The translations under genes and the position numbers were made by a program. From Haloterrigena sp. KLK7 (GTDB lineage Archaea > Halobacteriota > Halobacteria > Halobacteriales > Natrialbaceae), in the NCBI RefSeq assembly GCF_037914945.1, contig NZ_CP149787.1, positions 2,852,001 through 2,916,000 on the forward strand: a DNA stretch of 64,000 nucleotides, read 5' to 3'. Positions 1 through 7,136 of the stretch are shown here, in pieces (positions within the stretch are counted from its first letter, which is position 1; each line of letters opens with the position of its first letter). The notes beneath the pieces are model-generated. The model ran no database searches. It saw nothing but the letters and a program-made list of their open reading frames with translations, and was not told the DNA's origin.

Positions 1-123
1 GTCAGTCAGGAAGAGATCCACCGCACACGACCGCGCCTCGGTCGATAGCTCCAGTCGATCGGCGATCCGATCGAGTTCCTCGAGCCACGGTTCGTATTCG
101 ATCCGGTCCCGCGCGCTGTGCAT
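1..123 (-). CDS. Partial cyclin/TFB-like protein, N-terminus only
   Basis: The gene runs off the left edge; only the first 41 codons are seen, starting at an ATG at 123. The visible sequence begins MHSARDRIEYEPWLEELDRI and continues with an amphipathic helix (ADRLELSTEARSCAVDLFL). This resembles the first cyclin-fold helices of small haloarchaeal TFIIB-related proteins. That assignment is from memory of the family and rests on very little sequence, so it is a suggestion only. Nothing can be said of its catalytic or DNA-binding residues. Confidence 0.45.
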   Translation of the reverse strand, partial: MHSARDRIEYEPWLEELDRIADRLELSTEARSCAVDLFLTD

Positions 124-382
124 ACGGCCGGCTATCGGTGCAGCCCGCATAAAGGTACGGCACGACACGTCAGAAAACGAGTACATATTCGGACGGCTGG
201 CGCGAAAGAGTACCGAACGAACCGTCCAATCCGGTGCTACGCTGGACAACGTTCAGCTACGAACGAGTAGCCGAAATGGCTGTTCTCTGGTATTTTCACT
301 AGGACACGACTACTAAACCGGGTTGTCTCCGTCCGTCACAATAGACGCTCGTCCGGTCTCGCTGCACGGCTGCGTCCCGTCC

Positions 383-556
383 ATGAAAGAGCCAACCTGC
401 AAGCTCGTCTGTACCGGCTGCGGCCTCGAGATGCCGTACCGGAATCGATCGCTGGCCGAACAAGCGGCGGAGCTGCACCAGCTCCGGGATTCGGAGCACG
501 TGACGTTTATCGTGCCGCCGGACTGGTCGCCCGAAGAGCCAGTGAAACAGCGGTAG
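383..556 (+). CDS. Small zinc-finger protein (57 aa)
   Basis: A 57-residue protein. An upstream in-frame TTG at 323 would lengthen it by 20 residues, but the ATG at 383 (MKEPTCKLVCTGCGLEMPYR) gives the more natural N-terminus. It carries one C-x4-C-x2-C cluster (CKLVCTGC) near the start and no second cysteine pair, so it may bind zinc as a half-site or as a dimer. Such micro zinc fingers are abundant in haloarchaea and most have no assigned role. It sits just before tRNA-Leu on the same strand, with about 45 bases between them. Function unknown. Confidence 0.6.
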   Translation: MKEPTCKLVCTGCGLEMPYRNRSLAEQAAELHQLRDSEHVTFIVPPDWSPEEPVKQR

Positions 557-602
557 CGCGTATCGACAGGTACTTACTCGATTCGTGAAAACCTGGGGGT
601 GA

Positions 603-687
603 GCGCGGGTAGCCAAGCTAGGCCAACGGCGCAGCGCTTAGGACGCTGTCCCGTAGGGGTCCGCCGGTTCGAATCCGGTCCCGCGCA
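603..687 (+). tRNA. tRNA-Leu (anticodon TAG)
   Basis: An 85-base tRNA. The acceptor stem GCGCGGG (603-609) pairs with CCCGCGC (680-686), and the discriminator is A687. The D-arm lies at 612-630. The anticodon stem CAGCG/CGCTG encloses loop CTTAGGA, so the anticodon is TAG (639-641), reading CUA-type leucine codons. The variable arm is long, as expected for a class II leucine tRNA. The T-arm contains GGTTCGAATCC. CCA is not encoded, as is normal here. A weak TATA-like GTACTTACT lies about 30 bases upstream. Confidence 0.95.
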
Positions 688-948
688 TGAGCGAACGCAG
701 TGAGCGAAGAGCAGGCCGGATTCGAACCCTGGAAACCGAACGTAGTGAGGTTTCCTCCGGTTCGAATCCGGTCCCGCGCATTGTCTGCGAATCGTAGATT
801 CGCAGGCCAGCAAATCTCTGATTTGCGCTGCTGTCGCGAGCAACTCCGCGAGCGACAGCAATCGCCGACCGATTCGAACGAGAGAAGACGCGCGCAGCGA
901 CCGACGGGAGCGAGCACGTCTTCGCGTTGTTCGAATCCGGTCTCGCGC
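664..948 (+). repeat. tRNA-Leu 3'-end sequence repeated in alternating orientation
   Basis: The last 24 bases of tRNA-Leu (664-687) recur exactly at 757-780. A shortened copy with one change is at 929-948. T-arm-like sequence in the opposite orientation is at 716-732 and 871-879. Orientation therefore alternates plus, minus, plus, minus, plus. None of the extra copies has an acceptor partner or an anticodon arm, so they are not tRNA genes. Direct copies of a tRNA 3' end are the classic trace of integrase target duplication, but no integrase or element genes lie between them. Confidence 0.85.
716..937 (+). repeat. Array of five consecutive hairpins after tRNA-Leu
   Basis: Five inverted repeats follow one another within 222 bases. 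(A) 716-728 pairs with 759-771 over 13 bp and encloses a further 7 bp stem (731-737/749-755). (B) CTGCGAATC 785-793 pairs with 797-805, 3-base loop. (C) GCAAATC 810-816 pairs with 820-826, 3-base loop. (D) TGCTGTCGC 829-837 pairs with 852-860. (E) GATTCGAAC 871-879 pairs with 929-937, with inner AAGACG 885-890 and CGTCTT 917-922. Hairpins A and E are built from the inverted T-arm copies. No plausible protein is encoded in 688-1110. Confidence 0.85.
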
Positions 949-1110
949 CGCGCCTCTGACTGATCACAGAAGAAATCCGACAGGAGCCTCGAGTACCTCC
1001 GAGAATCCCAACCGAAGACGGCCCCAAGCCGAAGCGATATCGCTCGAGCACCGAACCGCGACGTCACGGGTTTCGAAGCCGTAATAATCCTCCGCGTGTC
1101 GACACTAGCT

Positions 1111-1347
1111 ATGAGCCGTACGGGACGATATGGTGACCTCGATTACCCGATGCTCACGAAGAGCGGATTCCTGCTCGGCGTCGGACTCTTAGCACTGGGC
1201 GCGGGCGGCGAACTCCTCGGCCACATGTTCATGGGACCGCTTCCGTCGTGGGAACACACGCTGTTTACCTTCGCGGAGGGCGGCGGCCTCGTCATCGGGT
1301 TCTTCTCGGTGTGGATCTTCGGGGTCATTCTGCCGCTGACGGAGTAG
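1111..1347 (+). CDS. Small two-helix membrane protein (78 aa)
   Basis: Two hydrophobic segments are visible, roughly residues 18-38 (GFLLGVGLLALGAGGELLGH) and 53-75. An acidic/tryptophan stretch (LPSWEHTLFTFAEGG) lies between them, and there is almost no soluble part. The ATG at 1111 is preferred over an in-frame GTG at 1096, because a TATA-like CGTAATAATCC lies at 1080-1090, the right distance for a leaderless start at 1111. Family not recognised with certainty; a small haloarchaeal membrane protein of unknown function. Confidence 0.7.
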   Translation: MSRTGRYGDLDYPMLTKSGFLLGVGLLALGAGGELLGHMFMGPLPSWEHTLFTFAEGGGLVIGFFSVWIFGVILPLTE

Positions 1348-1709
1348 ACGCTCGTCGCGAGCGTGGGGCCACACCGATTGCGTCGAGCCGACGACGAGGA
1401 GCGGTGGTCGTTCGACACCGACCCGTACTCGCGAGTGCGAACTGATTCTCGCTCGAGCGGTCGCCCGAAATCACGGATCGGCGACCGTTCGAAAACGATT
1501 TCGGCGTCGTCGAGAGCGGGCTTTCACTGGTTGAGAATGGACCGAACGCTACGTTACACCGTCGAATGACGGGTTCGCCGTCCGATCGCCGGATCGAGTG
1601 GCAGTCCGCGATGGCCGTCTTTTGAACCCGGCCGAACCGAGAGCGAAGCGACAGACATGCGTCAGACGGTCCATAACGCTTATTCGCGCGGGAGCAACTT
1701 GTATGAGCA
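1348..1709. other. Intergenic stretch with promoter of dacZ
   Basis: No convincing gene is visible in these 362 bases; the open frames crossing it are antisense or out-of-frame shadows. The last part holds CGCTTATTCGCG at 1676-1687, a TATA-like element about 27-30 bases before the dacZ ATG. That spacing suggests a leaderless dacZ transcript. Confidence 0.5.
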
Positions 1710-2522
1710 ATGGCCGGGTTAGACGACGTGTTCGGGGATCTCTATGCGAGCATCGATGCCGTTCTCCTCTTTTCACCAAGCGGCTCGTACTACGAGCGAT
1801 TCGCGGACGTCGACGACCTCGACGTTATCGTCGTCGGCACGGAAAACCCCGTCGGCGCCGACGTCTTCGTCGAACTCCCCCTCGCGTTCGACGACATCAA
1901 AGAGCGGATCAAGTTCGGCCTCGAGGGCGCCATCGAACAGGACCTCATCGAGGACGGCGATCAGCTGGTCTGTGCGACGAGTCTCTACGGCGACGAGATC
2001 GATACGGTCTCGCGGGTTCGCGCCGACGCCGAGACGCACACGGGCATCTACGACCTGTTCGTCAAGTCCCGCGCGGAGCCGGAGGTGATCAAGGCCGTCC
2101 TCGAGTTGGCGATCGAACTCGGCAAGAAGGGCCAGAAGGGCAAGCCCGTCGGCGCGCTGTTCGTGGTCGGCGACGCGGGCAAGGTGATGAACAAGTCCCG
2201 CCCGCTGTCGTACAACCCCTTCGAGAAGTCCCACGTCCACGTCGGCGATCCGATCGTGAACGTGATGCTGAAGGAGTTCTCGCGGCTCGACGGCGCGTTC
2301 GTCATCTCCGACGCGGGCAAGATCGTCTCGGCGTACCGCTACCTCGAGCCGTCCGCGGAAGGTGTCGACATTCCGAAGGGATTGGGGGCCCGACACATGG
2401 CCGGGGGCGCGATCACGCGAGATACGAACGCGATCACGATCGTGCTCTCGGAAAGCGATGGGCTCGTCCGGGCGTTCAAGGCCGGAGAGCTCATCCTGGA
2501 GGTCGATCCGGAGGCGTACTGA
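1710..2522 (+). CDS. dacZ: DacZ-type diadenylate cyclase (c-di-AMP synthase)
   Basis: This 270-residue protein is expected to condense two ATP into cyclic di-AMP in the cytosol. The C-terminal DAC (DisA_N-like) domain spans about residues 140-265. It shows the catalytic DGA at 194-196 (LDGAFVISDAG) and the nucleotide/metal motif GARHMAG at 226-232, where the family usually has RHxxA. The N-terminal 130 residues match the extra domain of euryarchaeal DacZ. The stop is one base before the start of an MscS-type channel gene, the same pairing reported for Haloferax dacZ. c-di-AMP is essential and linked to osmotic balance there. The promoter predicts a leaderless start at 1710. Confidence 0.93.
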   Translation: MAGLDDVFGDLYASIDAVLLFSPSGSYYERFADVDDLDVIVVGTENPVGADVFVELPLAFDDIKERIKFGLEGAIEQDLIEDGDQLVCATSLYGDEIDTVSRVRADAETHTGIYDLFVKSRAEPEVIKAVLELAIELGKKGQKGKPVGALFVVGDAGKVMNKSRPLSYNPFEKSHVHVGDPIVNVMLKEFSRLDGAFVISDAGKIVSAYRYLEPSAEGVDIPKGLGARHMAGGAITRDTNAITIVLSESDGLVRAFKAGELILEVDPEAY

Positions 2523-2523
2523 T

Positions 2524-3291
2524 ATGGTAGAGTGGCAGACGCTCATCAACGAACCGGCCGTGATAGCCGCGGCGGTGCTGGCGCTCGGCCTCGTCGTCGG
2601 CTATCTGGTCGGGCGGCTCAACGAGGAGCTCCTGCAGGCGTCGGGCGTCCCGGAGGCCGTCGAGGGGACGCCGTTCGAGCGGACCGCTCAGTCGATCGGC
2701 ACCTCGACGGTCGAGATCGTCGCGCGACTGAGTTCGTGGTTCATCTACGGGATCGCCGTGCTGACGGCGATTCACATCGCGCAGTTGCTCGACACGGAGG
2801 CGTTCTGGCTCCGGGTGACGAGTTTTATTCCCCAGCTGTTCATCGCCGTCCTCGTGCTCATCATCGGCTTCATCATCGCCGACAAGGCCGAACTGGTCGT
2901 CAGCGAGTACCTCCGAGGGGTCAAGCTCCCCGAGGTCTCCGTGATTCCGAAACTCGTCAAGTACAGCGTCCTCTACGTGACGCTGATCATCGCGCTCGGG
3001 CAGGTCGGCGTCCACGTCGTCGCCCTGCTGATCCTGCTGACGGTGTACGCCGTCGGCATCGTCATCGTCGGCACCGTCGCATTCAAGGACTTCCTCGTCT
3101 CGAGCGCGGCGGGGATCTACCTGTTGCTCAACCAGCCCTACGGGATCGGTGACGAGGTCCGGATCGGCGACCAGACGGGCATCGTCCAGGAGGTCGACCT
3201 CTTCGTCACGAAGATCGAGGACGACTCCGAGGAGTACATCGTGCCCAACCGGAAGATATTCGAGAACGGAATCGTCCGGATGCGGGACTGA
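2524..3291 (+). CDS. MscS-family mechanosensitive channel
   Basis: A 255-residue membrane protein. About five hydrophobic helices lie between residues 9 and 205. They are followed by the MscS beta-domain hallmark around residues 190-240: AGIYLLLNQPYGIGDEVRIG, then TGIVQEVDLFVTKIED and VPNRKIFENGI. The C-terminus is short compared with bacterial MscS, with no large cytoplasmic cage. It starts one base after dacZ and is almost certainly co-transcribed, which points to an osmotic stress role. Channel activity itself is inferred from family membership. Confidence 0.9.
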   Translation: MVEWQTLINEPAVIAAAVLALGLVVGYLVGRLNEELLQASGVPEAVEGTPFERTAQSIGTSTVEIVARLSSWFIYGIAVLTAIHIAQLLDTEAFWLRVTSFIPQLFIAVLVLIIGFIIADKAELVVSEYLRGVKLPEVSVIPKLVKYSVLYVTLIIALGQVGVHVVALLILLTVYAVGIVIVGTVAFKDFLVSSAAGIYLLLNQPYGIGDEVRIGDQTGIVQEVDLFVTKIEDDSEEYIVPNRKIFENGIVRMRD

Positions 3292-3449
3292 TCCTCTCGA
3301 GCGGAGCCGGTCGATATCTGGTGTTTCAGTCACAACGTTCGACGTCGAGTCGCAGATATATTTTCCATCAGTTTCGGTTTCGGAGGGTACCCACAACATT
3401 GTTATCGTCCCACAGCATTGAGTTGAACTATCACAGTGAGTAACGGGCA

Positions 3450-4832
3450 ATGTCTGAACACGGAATAATCGACACGGAAGTCGGCGTGATCGGCGCAACG
3501 GTACTGATCATCGGTAACGTCATCGGCGTCAGCGCGTTCGTACTGCCGGGACCGCTGGCGGGCGATGCCGGACCGGGGATTATCTTCGCGCTGTTGCTCG
3601 CGCTCATTCCGTTGACCTTCGGGATTCTCATGTCGCTCCAGCTCGGGAGTGCGATTCCGGTCGCCGGGGGAAGTTACGTGTACGCCTCCCGGCTCGTCGG
3701 GCCGTTCTGGGGATTCCTGTTGCCGTGGATCACGATTCCGGGCGTCTGGGCCGGCATGTTGTTCATCGGGCTGGGCTTCGCCGAGTACGCCGGGTTCGTC
3801 GCCGACAACATCGCGTTCATTCCGTCGATTCCCGACCTCGCCCTGATCTACGGACTGCTGATCCCGTTTATCGTGTTGAACGTCCTCGGGATCAAGATGG
3901 TCGCCATCGTCCAGTTCATGATGGTCTCTCTCATCGTTGTCGGGATGAGCGCGTTCATCGTTCCCGGCGCGTTCATCGTCGACGCGGAGAACTACACGCC
4001 CCTGTTCCCCTACGGCGGTGGCGAAGTCATCGTCGCCATCGTCTCGATGTACTTCCCGCTGCGGGGCTTTCGGCTCGTCGTCGAACTCGGTGAGGAGATG
4101 GAGAACCCGGCCGAAAACATTCCGCGCGTGCTGACGCTGTCGGCCGCGATCTCCCTCTCGCTTCTGGTCGGACTCGTCGTCGTCCTCATCGGAACGACCG
4201 ACTACGAGGCGCTGGGCGGCATGGAAGCCGCCGTCGCCGAGGTCTCGCTGCAAAACTTCCCGGACGCGCTGACGGCGCTCGTCCTGCTCGCCGCCGCGAT
4301 GGGGGCGCTCACGTCGATCAACATGACGTATACCGCCTATTCGAGGCTCCTGATGCGAGCCGGCCGTGACGACATCATCCCGTCGGCGATCGCCCGCATC
4401 CACGACCGCTACGACTCGCCGTACGTCGCGGTGTTGCTCCTCGGGATCCCCCCGCTGCTCGTCGCGCCGTTCTCGCCGGGGACCGTCACGCTCTCGGTCG
4501 CACTATCGCTGACCATCCTGTTCGGGCTGGCGGTGGCCGGCGTCGCGCTGTGGAACCTGCCGAAGAGCTACCCGGATCGCTACCAGCGCTCGCTGTTCAA
4601 GTTGCCGCCGTGGCTGCTCAGGGTCACCGCCGCCGGCTCGATCGTCTCCGCCGTGTTCCTGTGGGTTCTGGTGTCGACTCAGCTGCCGGTGATGGTCGCG
4701 GTTCTGGCCGGGTGGATGGCGCTCGGCTACGTCTTCTATCGCGCCCGCATCGCGTACTTCGAAAAACGAGATATCGATCTCGAAGGACGGATGACGCAAC
4801 TTCACGAGAGCGAGCGAGCCGGGACCGACTGA
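3450..4832 (+). CDS. APC-superfamily amino acid permease
   Basis: A 460-residue integral membrane protein with about 12 hydrophobic helices. The first helix has the APC signature pattern around residues 13-33 (IGATVLIIGNVIGVSAF, then LPGPLAG), the unwound glycine-rich substrate site of this fold. A second conserved segment is IPVAGGSYVYASRLVGPFWG in TM2/3. The family moves amino acids or polyamines, usually with a cation. The substrate cannot be read from sequence. It stands alone 158 bases after the dacZ-mscS pair. Confidence 0.88.
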   Translation: MSEHGIIDTEVGVIGATVLIIGNVIGVSAFVLPGPLAGDAGPGIIFALLLALIPLTFGILMSLQLGSAIPVAGGSYVYASRLVGPFWGFLLPWITIPGVWAGMLFIGLGFAEYAGFVADNIAFIPSIPDLALIYGLLIPFIVLNVLGIKMVAIVQFMMVSLIVVGMSAFIVPGAFIVDAENYTPLFPYGGGEVIVAIVSMYFPLRGFRLVVELGEEMENPAENIPRVLTLSAAISLSLLVGLVVVLIGTTDYEALGGMEAAVAEVSLQNFPDALTALVLLAAAMGALTSINMTYTAYSRLLMRAGRDDIIPSAIARIHDRYDSPYVAVLLLGIPPLLVAPFSPGTVTLSVALSLTILFGLAVAGVALWNLPKSYPDRYQRSLFKLPPWLLRVTAAGSIVSAVFLWVLVSTQLPVMVAVLAGWMALGYVFYRARIAYFEKRDIDLEGRMTQLHESERAGTD

Positions 4833-4880
4833 GTTCGGGTCGGACGCCGATCGATTCCCGGTCCCGGACGTTTGAGCCGC

Positions 4881-5723
4881 TCAGGCGTCCTCGAGCGAGA
4901 GCCCGGCGTGCCAGCGGTCGGCGCCGGCCTCGCGTTTGACGCGATCCATCTCCGCCAGCAGGTGCGTCGCGAGCGTCGCGGTCTCGGCGGCTCGGGACTC
5001 GCCTTCCGTGCGGAACTCGCCGGTCTCGCGGTTCGCGTAGACGGTACAGACCGCGCCCGCGCGGAGGCCGTAGAGGTTCGCCAGCGTCAGGATCGCGCTG
5101 GCCTCCATCTCGATGTTTTTCACGTTCGCCTCCGTGAGGTCCTCGACGAGGGTCTCGGAGCCCGCGGCCTCGAACCCCTCGAAGCCGGGGCGGCCCTGTC
5201 CCGCGTAGAAGGAGTCGGCGCTCATCGTAACGCCGGTGTGGTAGTCGTACCCCAGTCGTTCCGCCGCAGCGACGAGGGCGCTGACGACCTCCTGGTCGGC
5301 CGCGGCGGGGTAGTCCTCGCGGACGTACTCGTCGCTGGTCCCCTCCTGGCGGACCGCGCCCGTCGTGATGACGAGGTCGCCGACGTCCATCTCGGGCTGG
5401 ATCGCCCCGCAGGAGCCGACCCGGACGAAGGTGTCACAACCGACTCGAGCGAGTTCCTCGACGGCGATGGCCGCCGAGGGGCTGCCAATCCCCGTCGACG
5501 TGACCGAGATCGGCGTGTCCTCGTACGTGCCCGTCGCGGTCCGGTACTCGCGGTGGCGGGCCGCGATCTCGTGGTCGTCCCAGAACGCGACGATCTTCTC
5601 GAGGCGCTCGGGGTTCCCCGGCAGGAGCACGGTGTCGGCCACGTCCTCGGGACCGACCTCGAGGTGGTACTGGACGTCGGCGTTCGGGTCTTCGCTGTCG
5701 CTCACGTCGGAGTCGGCGGTCAT
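4881..5723 (-). CDS. udp: Uridine phosphorylase-type nucleoside phosphorylase
   Basis: A 280-residue PNP/UDP-family enzyme that would split uridine (possibly other nucleosides) with phosphate to base and ribose 1-phosphate. Visible motifs are LLPGNPERLEKI near residue 34 (phosphate-binding loop), TGIGSPSAAIAVEEL (about 76-90), RVGSCGAIQPEMDVGDLVI (about 100-118) and the ribose/base site EMEASAILTLANL (about 206-218). The start at 5723 follows a TATA box at 5751-5756, so the message is probably leaderless. The nearby cytidine deaminase and nucleoside ABC importer make pyrimidine nucleoside salvage the likely job. Confidence 0.9.
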   Translation of the reverse strand: MTADSDVSDSEDPNADVQYHLEVGPEDVADTVLLPGNPERLEKIVAFWDDHEIAARHREYRTATGTYEDTPISVTSTGIGSPSAAIAVEELARVGCDTFVRVGSCGAIQPEMDVGDLVITTGAVRQEGTSDEYVREDYPAAADQEVVSALVAAAERLGYDYHTGVTMSADSFYAGQGRPGFEGFEAAGSETLVEDLTEANVKNIEMEASAILTLANLYGLRAGAVCTVYANRETGEFRTEGESRAAETATLATHLLAEMDRVKREAGADRWHAGLSLEDA

Positions 5724-5750
5724 TCAGCCCAGCGGTTCGACCCGGCGCGG

Positions 5751-5756
5751 TATATA
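5751..5756. promoter_or_regulatory. Palindromic TATA box shared by udp and the DUF488 gene
   Basis: TATATA at 5751-5756 is its own reverse complement. It lies midway between two divergent ATG codons, at 5723 (minus) and 5782 (plus). The centre-to-start distances are about 30 and 28 bases, both right for haloarchaeal leaderless promoters. No other TATA-like element is visible in the 58-base gap, so one box may serve both genes. Confidence 0.7.
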
Positions 5757-5781
5757 ACTGCAGGGCGCCCGTAGCGAGGGT

Positions 5782-6312
5782 ATGGCCGACGCAGACGAGC
5801 ACGAGCCCGCGGGGACCGACGAGAGCGACGGCGTCACCGGAAGCGACGGCGTCACCGGGAGTGACGGCGCCGACGGGACCAGTGGAAGCCTCGACGACAC
5901 CTACGTCGCCGCGATCCAGCACGAACTGGTCGACCTACCGTCGGAGACGACCCGCGTCGGCGTCGTCCGGAAACCGACGCGATGGTTCCACGGCGCCGTC
6001 GACGAGAACCGGCCCGAACTGGGGCCGCCGGCCGACCTGCTCGAGACGTTCCGCCAGCGCGAGGAAGACTTCAAGATGCAGGGACTCTGCGAGGAGGGCG
6101 CGCACAACGCCGCGTGGGACGAGGTCGGCTTCGAGGACGCGTATCGGGCGCACCTCGAGGGCTCTGAGGGGGCGCAGGCGGCGCTCGAGGAGCTGGAATC
6201 GCGACTCGAGGACGGCGAGTCGCTGGCGCTGGTCTGTTACGAGAACACCGAGAAGAAGCGGTGTCACCGGACGATCCTTCGCGACGTGCTTTCGGATCGG
6301 CGCTCGTCGTGA
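5782..6312 (+). CDS. DUF488-like protein
   Basis: A 176-residue soluble protein. The first 35 residues are an acidic low-complexity tail holding a short duplication (DGVTGS twice). The remainder ends in LALVCYENTEKKRCHRTIL, which matches the C-terminal signature of the DUF488 fold, a small alpha/beta domain with conserved Cys and Cys-His-Arg. HNAAWDEVGFEDAYRAHL lies before it. The biochemical role of DUF488 is not established. It is divergent from udp and may share its TATA box. Confidence 0.72.
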   Translation: MADADEHEPAGTDESDGVTGSDGVTGSDGADGTSGSLDDTYVAAIQHELVDLPSETTRVGVVRKPTRWFHGAVDENRPELGPPADLLETFRQREEDFKMQGLCEEGAHNAAWDEVGFEDAYRAHLEGSEGAQAALEELESRLEDGESLALVCYENTEKKRCHRTILRDVLSDRRSS

Positions 6313-6659
6313 TCGTCGGCCCGACTCGTGCTGCTGAGAACGGAGTACGCGACCGAGAAATCGGCGTGCGGTGGGAGCGGAAACCCCCAGTCGCCAGTTC
6401 GAGCGACTCGTCGAGTCACTTTTCGTATCTGCACGAGGCTCGAATCGGCCGATACGTCGCAGCGCGAACGGACCGGCCTTCGATCGAAGCGGCGGAGATC
6501 GAGACCCGTCCCGCTATCGTGGCAACGGGGAATCGCCACACCCTCCCCAGCCGATTCGCTCAGTCGCTCCACTCCTTCGCTCATCCCTCGCGAGTCACGT
6601 CACGGCTCACGTCCGTTCGCCGTGACGCAGCGCGCCAAACGGGCGATCGGTGAATCACG
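6313..6659. other. Intergenic stretch containing repeat copy 1
   Basis: No supported gene in 347 bases between two convergent genes. Most of it (6413-6592) is one copy of the dispersed element described separately. Confidence 0.6.
6413..6592 (-). repeat. Dispersed non-coding element, copy 1 (inverted)
   Basis: Read on the minus strand, this segment begins GCGAGGGATGAGCGA and contains TGGGGAGGGTGTGGCG. It forms a GTGGC/GCCAC hairpin (6519-6523 with 6535-6539) and ends near 6413 with CGAAAAGTGAC. The same ordered landmarks occur on the plus strand at 23631-23799. The core at 6516-6592 is close to the other copy; the middle has diverged. It lies between the 3' ends of the DUF488 and cytidine deaminase genes. 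No open frame in it looks coding. Confidence 0.72.
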
Positions 6660-7067
6660 CTACTCGAGCATCTCTCCGGTTATCGTGTTCGGCAACAGTT
6701 CCCCGAGCGTGTACTCGCTGGGGTCCTCGTCCTCGCCCTCGTCGCAGATGACGACGAGGTCGTCGTCGCAGAACTCGGCGAGCGTCTGGCGACACATTCC
6801 GCAGGGGGTGACGCCGTCGCGGCGGCCGGAGCTGACCGCGAGCCGCGAAAAGTCGCGGTGACCGTTCTTGACCGCCTCGGCGACGGCGACCTCCTCGGCG
6901 TGGAGGCTGTTGCTGAAGTTGGCGTTCTCTAAGTTACAGCCGACGAAGACCTCGCCGTCGGCGGTCTCGAGGGCGGCGCCGACGGGGTACTCGGAGTAGG
7001 GAACGTGAGCCTGCGACTGGATTTCTCGCGCGCGCTCGAGCAAGGATTCGGCTTCGGAGTCAGCCAT
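6660..7067 (-). CDS. cdd: Cytidine deaminase
   Basis: A 135-residue homotetramer-type cytidine deaminase converting (deoxy)cytidine to (deoxy)uridine. The zinc site is plain: NSLHAEEVAVAEAV, where zinc is bound by histidine and glutamate is the proton shuttle (the HAE variant of CAE), and PCGMCRQTLAEF supplies the two cysteines. The substrate loop VGCNLENANFSNSLHAEE is present. The ATG at 7067 is preferred over an in-frame TTG at 7094, which adds an unlikely MPPPRTVGC. It lies 69 bases after the second permease of the nucleoside importer, so imported cytidine could be fed to uridine phosphorylase. Confidence 0.94.
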   Translation of the reverse strand: MADSEAESLLERAREIQSQAHVPYSEYPVGAALETADGEVFVGCNLENANFSNSLHAEEVAVAEAVKNGHRDFSRLAVSSGRRDGVTPCGMCRQTLAEFCDDDLVVICDEGEDEDPSEYTLGELLPNTITGEMLE

Positions 7068-7136
7068 ACACCCTACTGTGCGAGGCGGCGGCAAGAAGGC
7101 ACTGTCTCGTCGGCTCCCGAAGGGACGACAGTGCGG

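Noticed and set aside
757-780. A second tRNA gene
   Set aside because: Only the T-arm and 3' acceptor strand are present; there is no 5' acceptor strand, D-arm or anticodon arm upstream.
688-950. An integrated element bounded by tRNA attachment sites
   Set aside because: The direct repeats are only 93 and 172 bases apart, nothing is encoded between them, and some copies are inverted.
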